Translations under genes and position numbers: made by a program
Part shown: one piece after another, positions 31,483 through 38,860 of the stretch
Layout of the letters: every line of letters begins with the position of its first letter
Numbering within the stretch: the first letter of the stretch is position 1
Source: a virus
DNA length: 50,093 nucleotides
IMG/VR virus record: IMGVR_UViG_3300020122_000466
Location: 1-50,093 of that record
Reading direction: 5' to 3' (one strand)
Notes under the pieces: model-generated
What the model was told of the DNA's origin: nothing
Databases searched by the model: none
Seen by the model: only the letters and a program-made list of their open reading frames with translations

Positions 31483-32165
31483 GGCACCACCACAAACTGA
31501 AAACTCACCTTCACAGGCCCAAACGCACTCGCCAGCGCCCTCCCTTGCTGATCATTGACCAGCCGCCCCAGCTTATGTGCAGTCAGGGTCTCTACTCGCG
31601 TGATCACCGGGATCCCCGTCGCGCCAGCCCTCATCTGCAGCTCATGCACCAGCGCATCCTCTGGGGTCTGATACCACAGATGGTTCAACACGGTGGCGAT
31701 CTCAGTGAGCTGATACTTGCTCACCCCATAATCCGGTTGATCCGCGCGCTTACTCTCACAATCGAGGGTGAGACACACATTCTGCTGCAAATACCATTGT
31801 AGCTCATTCACATCTGGCCCTTCATTGTTGGCCCAAATTTGGGCGATGGGCGCGCTATCCATAGGCTGAAAGAGGACCATGCTCGCATGCACTCCGCTGA
31901 GCCAGGGGAGCACACTGGTGGGGCCCACCCCCTCGCTGATCGCCAAGGTGAGCAAGCCCTTCACTCGTTTCCCACTCTCAAAGGTCAGGGTGCATTCAGG
32001 GGGCAGACCTAGGCGGGTGCAGAGCGCATTCTGCCGATCCGGGATGGTATTCCCTCCCCCATGTGCGGTGGTCACGAGCACCAAAGGGAGGAGGGCCAGC
32101 AACCAGTACACCCAGCGAGGGATGCGCACACTGTTCATCATCACGACGGTGCCGAGGGAGCCCAT
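31479..32165 (-). CDS. Membrane-anchored or secreted unknown protein, 228 aa
   Basis: The ATG at 32165 has the strongest ribosome-binding site of this arm (AGGAGGGTCCT). A longer start at 32306 overlaps the exonuclease stop (ATGA) and would add 47 residues of low-complexity sequence, so it is the alternative. Near residues 15-35 (VYWLLALLPLVLVTTAHG) is a hydrophobic segment that fits a signal peptide or anchor. The rest is a mixed domain with three Cys (ALC, PEC and TLDCESK among them) and no catalytic motif I know. An envelope protein in the replication arm might alter the host surface early in infection. Confidence 0.55.
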   Translation of the reverse strand: MGSLGTVVMMNSVRIPRWVYWLLALLPLVLVTTAHGGGNTIPDRQNALCTRLGLPPECTLTFESGKRVKGLLTLAISEGVGPTSVLPWLSGVHASMVLFQPMDSAPIAQIWANNEGPDVNELQWYLQQNVCLTLDCESKRADQPDYGVSKYQLTEIATVLNHLWYQTPEDALVHELQMRAGATGIPVITRVETLTAHKLGRLVNDQQGRALASAFGPVKVSFQFVVVP

Positions 32166-32191
32166 AGGACCCTCCTGTTGAGGGAAGTTGA

Positions 32192-32228
32192 CACCCACCC
32201 CTGCCTTTGCCGTGGACAAGGGTGGGTG
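32192..32228 (-). promoter_or_regulatory. Leader stem-loop between exonuclease and the membrane-protein gene
   Basis: CACCCACCC (32192-32200) pairs with GGGTGGGTG (32220-32228) around 19 bases, in the 137-base stretch between the exonuclease stop and the strong start at 32165. On the leftward message it lies 27 bases upstream of that start codon. It could control translation of the downstream gene or halt transcription weakly; no T-run follows. Confidence 0.35.
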
Positions 32229-32302
32229 CCTTCCTTCCTCGTTCAGCTCCCGATTGTCAAAGAGCGTGGGAGGAGCCCCGGGTGAAGGGGGGCCAAGGGT
32301 GT

Positions 32303-33100
32303 TCATGCCATCAACCTCTCAAGTGAGAGCGCCGCGCCTGCCTGCGCAAAGCAGTCTCGGAGGCAATAAATGCGCAAGCGCTCATCCGCCATCTCCTGCA
32401 AGTTCTCAAACTTCACGAGGTCATCGGCCTCTTCCTCGGTCCCTTCCGTTTGATGCACTTCCTCCTTATAAGCAGGAAGGTCTGTATCCATACTTGCTTG
32501 GTGGGCCAGCGAGTGTGGTAGCTCTGGACAGACGCAATGGTGAGCGACCATCGTGTCGATCTCAAGGCCCTTAGGTTTAATTCCCCATGCACGCCGGGTG
32601 AGAGCGTAATGTGTTTCATCCCATCCTTCATCGCTAAAACCTCCATCAAATCCCACCCAATTCTGGCCCACCTTCTTCCATGAAGGGTCCTCTAGAAACT
32701 CGCGGATGAGCCCAAGAACCTGGCGTTCCTCACCAGCGGGCCAGTATGGGTGCCCCCCACGACACCGAAAGGGGATACACAACCCTTGGGCATCGAGCCA
32801 ACTGTCAACAGGCCACATGCCCATACACCAAATCTCCCCCGCAAAGGTGGCCTCAAAGTCCACACTCATGCGCTGCCCATGCATGAACCCCATAAAGGTG
32901 GCCACTTCCTCTAGGGTGGGATAGAGACTGGCCTTGGGATACCCAGCACCAGTGCGCTCACACTTGGGGATCAAGGTGGGCCCTTCCTTCTGAATCCTCA
33001 CGAGCTTCTTGAGATCCCTGAGCACACAGATTTGCATCTTTTGGGAGCGCAGGAGGGCAGCCGGGTGGATCGTTGGTACTACGTATGCAGGGTATTTCAT
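32303..33100 (-). CDS. 3'-5' exonuclease, Pol A type, with the end of a uracil-DNA glycosylase domain at its N-terminus
   Basis: 265 residues. The first 35 (AYVVPTIHPAALLRSQKMQI, then LRDLKKLV) read like the last part of a family-4 glycosylase domain, with the HPA-type motif at His12-Pro-Ala. The rest is a DnaQ-type exonuclease: motif I VDFEA (Asp81, Glu83), motif II VGQNWVGFD (Asn147, Asp152), and motif III YCLRDC (Tyr245, Asp249). It proofreads DNA and in relatives lies in front of the polymerase domain in one chain. Here it stops right where the polymerase domain should begin. The start codon lacks a clear ribosome-binding site; the frame upstream is open for only 17 codons. Confidence 0.75.
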   Translation of the reverse strand: MKYPAYVVPTIHPAALLRSQKMQICVLRDLKKLVRIQKEGPTLIPKCERTGAGYPKASLYPTLEEVATFMGFMHGQRMSVDFEATFAGEIWCMGMWPVDSWLDAQGLCIPFRCRGGHPYWPAGEERQVLGLIREFLEDPSWKKVGQNWVGFDGGFSDEGWDETHYALTRRAWGIKPKGLEIDTMVAHHCVCPELPHSLAHQASMDTDLPAYKEEVHQTEGTEEEADDLVKFENLQEMADERLRIYCLRDCFAQAGAALSLERLMA

Positions 33101-33163
33101 GGAGTCTTCACTGGAGTGGGAATAGTCTCCACTACCTGTGTGAGTACTTCATTGACATTCCCT

Positions 33164-33550
33164 CTACGGTGTAAGAGCTTGAACCGTAACACCTGTTGGC
33201 GGAGTCGGGATTGCTGGATTAAGAAAGGTTACCGCATTGGATGCGGCACCTCCTTGTCCTAGGGAGTTGATGGCCACCAACGTGACCCCGTAGGTGGTGC
33301 CTGGTGTGAGGGTTGAGGGGTAGGGTTGGGTGGAGCAGCGCTTGGTACCACTCACCACACTCCCTGCGAGCACATCGGCATAGAGGAGCACCGCTGGACC
33401 ACTGGGCGGGGTCGCGTCAGCGCGGATGGTGGCCGCGCTGGGATCAACGCTCCCATTATCATAACAAATCTTTAGACTCGCGGCGTGCGCGGGTGACCAG
33501 CTCACCATCAGTGAGATCAATAGGATCCACAGGAATGTCCACCACCGCAT
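33164..33550 (-). CDS. Secreted fibronectin-III-like small protein, 128 aa
   Basis: Signal peptide at residues 1-23 (Trp/Leu-rich core, then AHA cleavage site) followed by one beta-sandwich domain. The end shows the FnIII signature TPGTTYGVTLVAINSLGQG and a Pro-rich tail (AIPTPPTGVTVQ). Two Cys (KICYDNGS and KRCSTQ) may form a disulfide. Such domains bind sugars or proteins at cell surfaces. Its first 92 bases overlap the end of the glycosylase gene in another frame, so it sits exactly at the break of the glycosylase domain. Unusual place for a secreted protein. Confidence 0.6.
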   Translation of the reverse strand: MRWWTFLWILLISLMVSWSPAHAASLKICYDNGSVDPSAATIRADATPPSGPAVLLYADVLAGSVVSGTKRCSTQPYPSTLTPGTTYGVTLVAINSLGQGGAASNAVTFLNPAIPTPPTGVTVQALTP

Positions 33551-34268
33551 GTTCCTTCTCCCTTCGTTTGGCTAACTTTCGGATGCCGATGCGCTGCCAT
33601 CCCATAATCTTCCGCAACCGCCGCTCAAACTCCTTCCACCATGGTTCATCAAAGGGCACATCCTTCATTGTCCATGGTTTGAGTCCCCGTAGGGCGATCT
33701 TGGCGACGGCATCGAATCCATAGAGAGGTAAATCATCCACATCGATGAGCTGGGGGCGCCCCCTGTATAAGCCAATCTTGTCGTGCCCGGTGAGCAGCTC
33801 CAGCGCCACGCCTCCCTGTGGCCCGATAGCGCGATTGGAATTCCGCTTAAACAACTCTTTAAGCAAATTGACCGCACTGTCATGACAACACGCGAGGGCC
33901 TTTCTGCCAATCGGCGAGTTGGCCTTGTTCTTCGGGGGCTGACACATGGCCGCATTCATAATGAACGCATTGATCGACTTGACACGGGCATACTTGAGCC
34001 CTGGTTGCATGGTCACCAAGCCCGCTTTCGCTAACAACTCTCTCTTCCACATTTCACCTGAGCGCCCCACAAAGGGTTCCCCATAAGGCTGGCGATGCTC
34101 ATTGTACTCGGTCTCATCCTTCCCAGGCATCTCCCCGATGAGGATGAGGGGGGCGTCGAGGGGCCCAGCACACCCAACCTTTCGCTTATGATTCAACGGG
34201 CACAGCGCACATTGCGAACCGTGCTCTAGTCGCCACTGGACTAGATCCCCCTCGAAGGGCGCGCTCAC
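33459..34268 (-). CDS. Family-4-type uracil-DNA glycosylase, split (N-terminal part)
   Basis: 269 residues. Cluster Cys pattern of family 4 glycosylases: CALC at Cys20/Cys23, Cys109 in NAAMCQPP and Cys127 in ALACC, for a 4Fe-4S cluster. Active-site blocks: GEMPGKDE (45-52), GEPFVGRSG (63-71) and a helix pattern KSINAFIMNAAMC. After YRGRP (168-172) the normal run to the HPA motif is missing; an unrelated 97-residue tail (LYGFDAVAKIALRGL to the end) replaces it, and the HPA block starts the gene at 32303-33100. It may remove uracil or act as a DNA-binding domain of the polymerase. Whether the two halves assemble is not known. Confidence 0.7.
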   Translation of the reverse strand: MSAPFEGDLVQWRLEHGSQCALCPLNHKRKVGCAGPLDAPLILIGEMPGKDETEYNEHRQPYGEPFVGRSGEMWKRELLAKAGLVTMQPGLKYARVKSINAFIMNAAMCQPPKNKANSPIGRKALACCHDSAVNLLKELFKRNSNRAIGPQGGVALELLTGHDKIGLYRGRPQLIDVDDLPLYGFDAVAKIALRGLKPWTMKDVPFDEPWWKEFERRLRKIMGWQRIGIRKLAKRREKEHAVVDIPVDPIDLTDGELVTRARRESKDLL

Positions 34269-34822
34269 TGGCCTTTAGGAATCCACGCCGTAATAGCTTG
34301 CTTATCGTTAAACTGGGTCTTCTCCCCAGTGGCTTTGTTGACCCCTGACCCACCCTTCTCCACACCCACTTCAGCGCTGAATTGCATCCCAGCCATGGAG
34401 CGCGCTTTGCTGATCAAGTCCTCCAGAGCGGTCTGCTTGCTGACGATCACATTCTGGTAGAAGTTCTCCGCAACGTCGCTGCCATGCACCGCCACCGCCA
34501 AGCCCGCGAGGAAGGGCATGGCCATCGACTTATACGCGCTCTGTTTCTTCCCCTCACCAATCCTCGGATCAGCATAGGTGATGATAGGAAACTCGCGCCC
34601 ATCGTTCTCCCCACCAATGACCCCAAAGATCGAGGTGATGAACACCCCCTTCGCATCCTGCGCCCCATTCCCCTTGGGTTCATTGGTGAGCTTCATGCTC
34701 ACCAGTTGCAGCTTCTCTCGCTTGGGGCGTGCCTGGTTCATCAACGGCAGCCGAACTTGGATATCCTTGAGCGACCCAATCTCACTAAGGTCATCTTCTC
34801 CGACATAGACCTGATCAGCCAT
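34265..34822 (-). CDS. Unknown protein, SSB-like by place, 185 aa
   Basis: The ATG at 34822 has AGGAGGAG 7 bases upstream; the longer frame has no such site. Mixed domain with VFITSIFGVIGGENDGREF and an Ala-rich helix (AMPFLAGLAVAVHG), then a Gly-rich acidic tail. It lies between the Sak4-like ATPase set and the glycosylase, where phages with such a set usually place a single-strand DNA-binding protein. I recognise no OB-fold motif with confidence. Confidence 0.55.
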   Translation of the reverse strand: MADQVYVGEDDLSEIGSLKDIQVRLPLMNQARPKREKLQLVSMKLTNEPKGNGAQDAKGVFITSIFGVIGGENDGREFPIITYADPRIGEGKKQSAYKSMAMPFLAGLAVAVHGSDVAENFYQNVIVSKQTALEDLISKARSMAGMQFSAEVGVEKGGSGVNKATGEKTQFNDKQAITAWIPKGQ

Positions 34823-35030
34823 CGACATTCTCCTCCTGAGTTGTGTCAGCACCGTTGATGGGCTGAGCAGGTTTGGCCTTCCCTACTTTGCGCTTCTTGA
34901 CCACCTTGGTGCCCTCACTGGCGGCCTTCCGGCCAGGTTTGCGGGGCATCACCCCATGATCTTGGGCGAGGCCAATGATGCCCTCCGCGAACTTCACCAT
35001 CTTCTGAATATACTCAAATGAATCACTCAT
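34815..35030 (-). CDS. Basic small protein with Lys/Arg tail, 71 aa
   Basis: ATG at 35030 behind AAAGGAGATAAGTGG; longer in-frame starts overlap the Sak4-like gene and lack that site. Helical first half (FEYIQKMVKFAEGIIGLAQD), then PRKPGRK and KVVKKRKVGKAKPAQ, an AT-hook-like basic tail. Likely DNA-binding partner of the recombination set; no family recognised. Confidence 0.55.
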   Translation of the reverse strand: MSDSFEYIQKMVKFAEGIIGLAQDHGVMPRKPGRKAASEGTKVVKKRKVGKAKPAQPINGADTTQEENVDG

Positions 35031-35079
35031 CCACTTATCTCCTTTACCATATGGTAGTTCACATAACTCTTCGAAATAG

Positions 35080-36006
35080 TTATCCAATGACCTTTGTATC
35101 CACCGTGTTAGGAGTCGTCTTGACCTCGCTCGTTGTATTCTTGGGTGCATAGATACCTAACTTGTTCAGCAACCGATCCCCATCAGCGGGTTCCACATCC
35201 TTCAGCTTCTTCCCAAACCGGTGCTTGGCACGGTAAGGACTACTAGAGCTAGCCAGTTTAGGATCATTGCTAGTAAGCCATACAAAGTCTCCACTGGGTG
35301 ACCTTTCACAGTGAAAACAAGCATCAAACCAAGAAGGGATGTGACCAGGCAGTTTGCGGCCAACAGCGTCAGGCCCAGCTCCTGTTTTGATATTTGTGTC
35401 CTTCTCATCATAGGCTTGTCCTTCCAAGAATGACCAAATGAGCACAAACGGGAGTGATTTGGTCACATCCAGCGCGGCCTTAAAGCGCAGATACATCATC
35501 CCATAGTCACTCATCTCCAGGGTGCGCCCCGCAAACCCGGTGATATCGGGGACAAGGGTGAGCAGCCGGTTGCGCTTTCCATTGTCGTCACTCCCCATAA
35601 TGGACTCAGCATTGGGGGTGGTGAACGCCACCTCCAGCATCCTGCTCAGCTCAGTCCCCCCATCGACAAACAGGGTGGTGTACCCCTCTCCGATCAACTT
35701 TTGCAAGTTCGCCTTGATCCAGCGCACTTGATCGCACATATCGGCCCAACTACGCACAGTTATCAATCGCACTTGATCAGGGGTGAGGCACTCATGGATG
35801 CCCGCCAGGTGGAGCAAGGGGGTGGCACCACCAGCCCCCTCTTCAGGGCCACTCTCAATGTTGAGATAGAGCAGCTTGCCACGAGCACCCCCAGCGAAAC
35901 TGGCGCCATTGGTGGACTTCCCGGAGCCACTGGGGCCATAGAGCGCGATGGACAAGCGCTCACCTTTAAGGGCGGAGAGCTGCTGGCCACCAATCACACT
36001 ACCCAT
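35080..36006 (-). CDS. Sak4-like RecA-type ATPase (single-strand annealing/recombination)
   Basis: 308 residues from ATG at 36006 (an ATG at 36018 is also possible). RecA-like core: Walker A GPSGSGKS (24-31), Walker B TLFVDGG with Asp115, and a C-terminal basic part (YRAKHRFGKKLKD). Phage nucleotide-binding proteins of this sort (Sak4, AAA_24) act with a partner exonuclease and SSB in DNA recombination and end joining. The nuclease gene three genes upstream and the SSB-like gene downstream are the expected partners. The Sak4 name is by family resemblance; I have not tested activity or run a search. Confidence 0.75.
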   Translation of the reverse strand: MGSVIGGQQLSALKGERLSIALYGPSGSGKSTNGASFAGGARGKLLYLNIESGPEEGAGGATPLLHLAGIHECLTPDQVRLITVRSWADMCDQVRWIKANLQKLIGEGYTTLFVDGGTELSRMLEVAFTTPNAESIMGSDDNGKRNRLLTLVPDITGFAGRTLEMSDYGMMYLRFKAALDVTKSLPFVLIWSFLEGQAYDEKDTNIKTGAGPDAVGRKLPGHIPSWFDACFHCERSPSGDFVWLTSNDPKLASSSSPYRAKHRFGKKLKDVEPADGDRLLNKLGIYAPKNTTSEVKTTPNTVDTKVIG

Positions 36007-36193
36007 CGCTAGGCTCATCCGCAGGAAATAGCGTTAGGATCAATGTCTTCTCCCCCTTCAAGACCACCCAATGATTCAGTTTCACCGAAATGCTGCCGTT
36101 AGGATTGATCCACGCGCATCCTACTTCTGCTTTCGCATCCGTCGCGGTGTCCATCGCTTTCAAGCGGTAATCAGGCTTACGACTGGCAGCCAT
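35999..36193 (-). CDS. Small protein of the recombination set, 64 aa
   Basis: Short beta-rich protein with GCAWINPNGSISVKLNHW and a strand LKGEKTLILTLFP, starting MAASRKPDY. Phages with a Sak4/nuclease set often carry such a small protein beside them, though I cannot name it. Its stop overlaps the start region of the Sak4-like gene. Confidence 0.55.
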   Translation of the reverse strand: MAASRKPDYRLKAMDTATDAKAEVGCAWINPNGSISVKLNHWVVLKGEKTLILTLFPADEPSDG

Positions 36194-36195
36194 AC

Positions 36196-36456
36196 TTAGA
36201 GATACTTCCTCAACGCCCGCGCATTCTCTTTGATCACCGTCATGGCCTTGGTGATCTCCGCATGCGCTTTCACCGTCAGGCCCGCGAGGTGCAGATCCTT
36301 GATGATGCGCTGCACGACCTGCTCACCCGTTTCCACCACCTTCACCTTTCGGCGACGTTTCCGGCGTAGTGATCGAGGCCGTTTTGGGCGCTTGGGTGCC
36401 AACTTGGGCTTATTCTTCTTGTGCACGGTGATAGGCATATCCTTCACTTTCTCCAT
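36196..36456 (-). CDS. Highly basic small protein, 86 aa
   Basis: Residues 12-40 are almost wholly Lys, Arg and Pro (KRPKRPRSLRRKRRRKVKVV), so a nucleic-acid-binding or nucleoid-type tail; the C-terminal half is one helix (QRIIKDLHLAGLTVKAHAEI). The start is uncertain: ATG at 36456 overlaps the nuclease end, and another at 36438 is possible. Probably binds DNA. Confidence 0.55.
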   Translation of the reverse strand: MEKVKDMPITVHKKNKPKLAPKRPKRPRSLRRKRRRKVKVVETGEQVVQRIIKDLHLAGLTVKAHAEITKAMTVIKENARALRKYL

Positions 36457-37474
36457 TGGGCGCTATCAAGTTGGGGTGAAGGTGGGGCTCCTCACACAGC
36501 CTGTAAAAGGGGCACTGTTCCCCAAACTTCGCACAATTGCTAGTGTTCTGGTGCCACCATTCTTTGGGCTTGTCCCACCGTGCGCTGAGATCAGCGCGCA
36601 GGCTGCACAAGCGCTCGTAGTAATCCAGCAATTGCTCCGTGTTGGTGGGCCTGCTCTCTCGGTGGAGCGACTTGGGGCTCAGCGTTCCTAACCTGATAAG
36701 GTTGTATTCGATCTCATCAGCCTTTTCCCATGTAATCTGCTTATCATCTCCACGAATATCAAGGATATAGTCCGTAATCCCCAGCCCCTCAGCGATCACT
36801 TCCGCTTGTGCTGCTCCACGAGAATGCCCTTGCCACACCCCACAGATGGGGGCGAGATTCCACCCAAACACATACCCAAGGTGCTGATCACTGCGCAGCA
36901 AATCTCGCACATAGTAGGTCAAGCTGGAGGCTTTGGTGGCTTTGTGGTCTTGCACCGTGAGGCCCACACTATCAAGCCTATCGAGAGCGAGAGGATCATT
37001 GCGTTTAAACACACGATCAATGCGACCTGTGACCAGTCTAAGGTGCTCAGCAATAGGGCCATAAGGGGTCTCCGCTGGCAGCTTATAGCTAAAGCTGACT
37101 TCGACTGCGATGGTGCGCTCCACCCCCGCTTCCAGGCGGGCTAGCTGGCCCTCGGCCCAGACGGGGAGCACTTGGCGGGCCAGTTTCACGCGCTCCTCTA
37201 GATAAGGATCATCAAGCGCCCACTCCACTTCTTGTTCATCAAGGAAGTTGTTGAAGGCGACGACCGCCTCACCCATACAACTATCTTTGGGCGCCCCGAG
37301 GAGCTGACATTCATAGAGTGATTGGGCGTAGATGTGGACCGCTTCCCCTACCACTAGGGCAGGGCTCAGCCCTTGAGCCGTAGGCTCAAGGCGCTGCACA
37401 TGCGCATGAAACCCCTTGCGCATGCACTGGGTGAAGTCCCCATTCCAATGGCCACCTTGCCCACTACTCGGCAT
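36410..37474 (-). CDS. PD-(D/E)XK nuclease with Fe-S Cys pattern (Cas4/RecB-type)
   Basis: 354 residues; ATG at 37474 overlaps the previous stop. Nuclease core: VGEAVH with His47, GRID (Asp152), and QDHKATK (Asp175, Lys177), followed by a Q-x3-Y-type element DQHLGYVFG. Cys17 near the start plus Cys313, Cys320 and Cys326 near the end match the 4Fe-4S pattern of Cas4/AddB-type exonucleases. It trims DNA ends to make single strands for the Sak4-like partner. No CRISPR genes are near, so a phage recombination role fits best. Confidence 0.75.
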   Translation of the reverse strand: MPSSGQGGHWNGDFTQCMRKGFHAHVQRLEPTAQGLSPALVVGEAVHIYAQSLYECQLLGAPKDSCMGEAVVAFNNFLDEQEVEWALDDPYLEERVKLARQVLPVWAEGQLARLEAGVERTIAVEVSFSYKLPAETPYGPIAEHLRLVTGRIDRVFKRNDPLALDRLDSVGLTVQDHKATKASSLTYYVRDLLRSDQHLGYVFGWNLAPICGVWQGHSRGAAQAEVIAEGLGITDYILDIRGDDKQITWEKADEIEYNLIRLGTLSPKSLHRESRPTNTEQLLDYYERLCSLRADLSARWDKPKEWWHQNTSNCAKFGEQCPFYRLCEEPHLHPNLIAPNGESEGYAYHRAQEE

Positions 37475-37673
37475 CTGGCCCAATCCCTTGTGCTTCGAGC
37501 GCACGCTCAACACAGTCGAGCATACGAATAAGCTCATCATCGTGAAAACAATAACGCTTGGTCACAATGCTTACTTGTTGAAGTGCAACTTGGAGCCAAC
37601 GCTGAAGTCCGAGAAGGGTGAGTGGATCACCAGTCCGAGGAACGCTGATCCATCCAGGCTCATTTACCATCAT
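37464..37673 (-). CDS. Hypothetical protein, 69 aa
   Basis: Overlaps the gene on each side by a few bases. Starts MMVNEPGWISVPRTGDP, then a helix (LQRWLQVALQQVSIVTKR) and a second helix (DDELIRMLDCVERALEAQ). No motif recognised. Coupling supports that it is real. Confidence 0.5.
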   Translation of the reverse strand: MMVNEPGWISVPRTGDPLTLLGLQRWLQVALQQVSIVTKRYCFHDDELIRMLDCVERALEAQGIGPDAE

Positions 37674-37870
37674 TGCCTCGCAAAGAATCGCAGTTGGAAT
37701 GCCCGTACACAGGCTGCCACGGGACGCGCTCCATCAGAGCTACCGACAAAGCGAACTAACGCTGCCTCTATACAGTCCTCAAGAGTCGGGAGTTCATTCG
37801 ATTCATTATTAAATAGATACTCCACCACCTCATGCACTGCATGAGTGTAGCGCTCATCATTACTTGGCAT
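37670..37870 (-). CDS. Hypothetical helical protein, 66 aa
   Basis: ATGA overlap with the next gene; start overlaps the end of the gene upstream. Helical, acidic (TLEDCIEAALVRFVGSSDGA). Function unknown. Confidence 0.5.
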   Translation of the reverse strand: MPSNDERYTHAVHEVVEYLFNNESNELPTLEDCIEAALVRFVGSSDGARPVAACVRAFQLRFFARQ

Positions 37871-38108
37871 CAGCGCGCGCCTTCAACATCGCATCCGCCA
37901 TCTCGTACGCAATCTGCGCAGCCGTCGCTGGGGTGTCTTGACTCACATCCCCACCATTTTGCGCAATGAGTAGTTGGCCGCGCTGAATCATGGGGAGGGC
38001 CTGCCCCGCAAACCAATCTCGCAAGCTCATCCCATGGCAATGACCATTCTCGGCAGCGTGCCCAAACGCCGCACCACCATCGCGCTCATCTGGATGATCA
38101 TTCGGCAT
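37860..38108 (-). CDS. Small phage protein of a common type, 82 aa
   Basis: Contains GMSLRDWFAGQALPM near the middle and an end IAYEMADAMLKARADAK, a pattern I know from many phage hypothetical proteins of the early region, without a named role. His-rich start (HAAENGHCHG). Overlaps the gene before it by 11 bases. Confidence 0.6.
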   Translation of the reverse strand: MPNDHPDERDGGAAFGHAAENGHCHGMSLRDWFAGQALPMIQRGQLLIAQNGGDVSQDTPATAAQIAYEMADAMLKARADAK

Positions 38109-38358
38109 ACTTCTCCACCCGTTTCATAATGAGGAACGCCATCTCCACAATCCGATTCTGAATATCCCCCATGAGCTGCCGGTGCACATGGGCGATGTCA
38201 TCCTTGATGTCACTCACCAGTTCTTCGTACTCCGATTGGGTCACAAGGGTCCTGACTGGCGGGGGCACGGCTCCGCCCTTGGTGTGTGGGGTGTGCTTGA
38301 GCATCTGCGTGGTGACCTCGTGTGCAGCAAGCCCTATCGTACGCAAGGGTTGGGCCAC
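38098..38358 (-). CDS. Hypothetical helical protein, 86 aa
   Basis: GTG start at 38358 behind AAGGGGGCAAG. Helical (VSDIKDDIAHVHRQLMGDIQ) with a Met- and Arg-containing end. No known motif. First gene after the ribbon-helix-helix regulator in the leftward unit. Confidence 0.5.
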   Translation of the reverse strand: MAQPLRTIGLAAHEVTTQMLKHTPHTKGGAVPPPVRTLVTQSEYEELVSDIKDDIAHVHRQLMGDIQNRIVEMAFLIMKRVEKYAE

Positions 38359-38398
38359 CTTGCCCCCTTAATATCGCTCAGTTTACGCGGCGCAACAC

Positions 38399-38412
38399 TG
38401 CATGATCATGCA
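38399..38412. repeat. 14-bp perfect palindrome at the end of the regulator gene
   Basis: TGCATGATCATGCA overlaps the regulator's stop codon, with 40 bases to the next leftward start. Could be a second operator or only chance; no other copy was noticed. Confidence 0.3.
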
Positions 38413-38843
38413 TCCGCACCCGTTCGAGGGCGCACCACGGTCCCTACTGGAGGGGGCCCGAGGTCTGGGGCCCCAGGTGCGCGTCCAAAGCGCGCGGAGC
38501 AGATCGTGCACCCGCGCTTCCAGTTCGAGCACTTCCGATACTCAGTGCCATGCGCTTTCTCGTTGTCTGCCAAGAGCGCGGTCACTTCCGCCATCGTGGG
38601 TTTGCGCTTGGGAGGCTCGTCAGGTCCCGCCTCGGGAGTTGCAGCTTGGATGGAACGCGCAGCCTGTTGCGCTTCTTGACCAGCCTCCAACGCCATCTGC
38701 CCTACCTCTGACCTGAACAACCCCCTCAACGCATCCCGCATGACCTCCGCCGCGCTCAGATAATGGCCGCTCGCGACGGCTTGCTCAACCTGTTGAAGCA
38801 ATATGCCTCTTAATGGGAGTTGCAGTAGTTTTGATGTAGCCAT
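38406..38843 (-). CDS. Ribbon-helix-helix regulator with long tail, 145 aa
   Basis: First gene behind the strong leftward promoter. Residues 4-43 have the MetJ/Arc/ParD plan: a short strand (KLLQLPLRG), helix A, a turn ASGHYLSAAEVMRDALRGLF (residues 24-43) very close to ParD-type antitoxins. The rest is Ala/Gln-rich then basic with CSNWKRGCTICSARFG, a second Cys-containing part. RHH proteins bind short repeated half-sites as dimers; its own promoter has such repeats, so auto-repression is likely. No toxin gene is next to it. Confidence 0.65.
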   Translation of the reverse strand: MATSKLLQLPLRGILLQQVEQAVASGHYLSAAEVMRDALRGLFRSEVGQMALEAGQEAQQAARSIQAATPEAGPDEPPKRKPTMAEVTALLADNEKAHGTEYRKCSNWKRGCTICSARFGRAPGAPDLGPPPVGTVVRPRTGADA

Positions 38844-38860
38844 CGAATTTCCCCTTTCCT

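Noticed and set aside
33100-33760. Intron or intein as the cause of the broken glycosylase domain
   Set aside because: No intein start or end blocks (Cys/Ser start, HN end) and no group I or II core recognised; the interval holds a separate secreted protein and new start codons.
38406-38843. Toxin-antitoxin pair suggested by the ParD-like helix pattern
   Set aside because: No ParE/RelE-type toxin is next to it; the downstream 86-aa protein has no such pattern.
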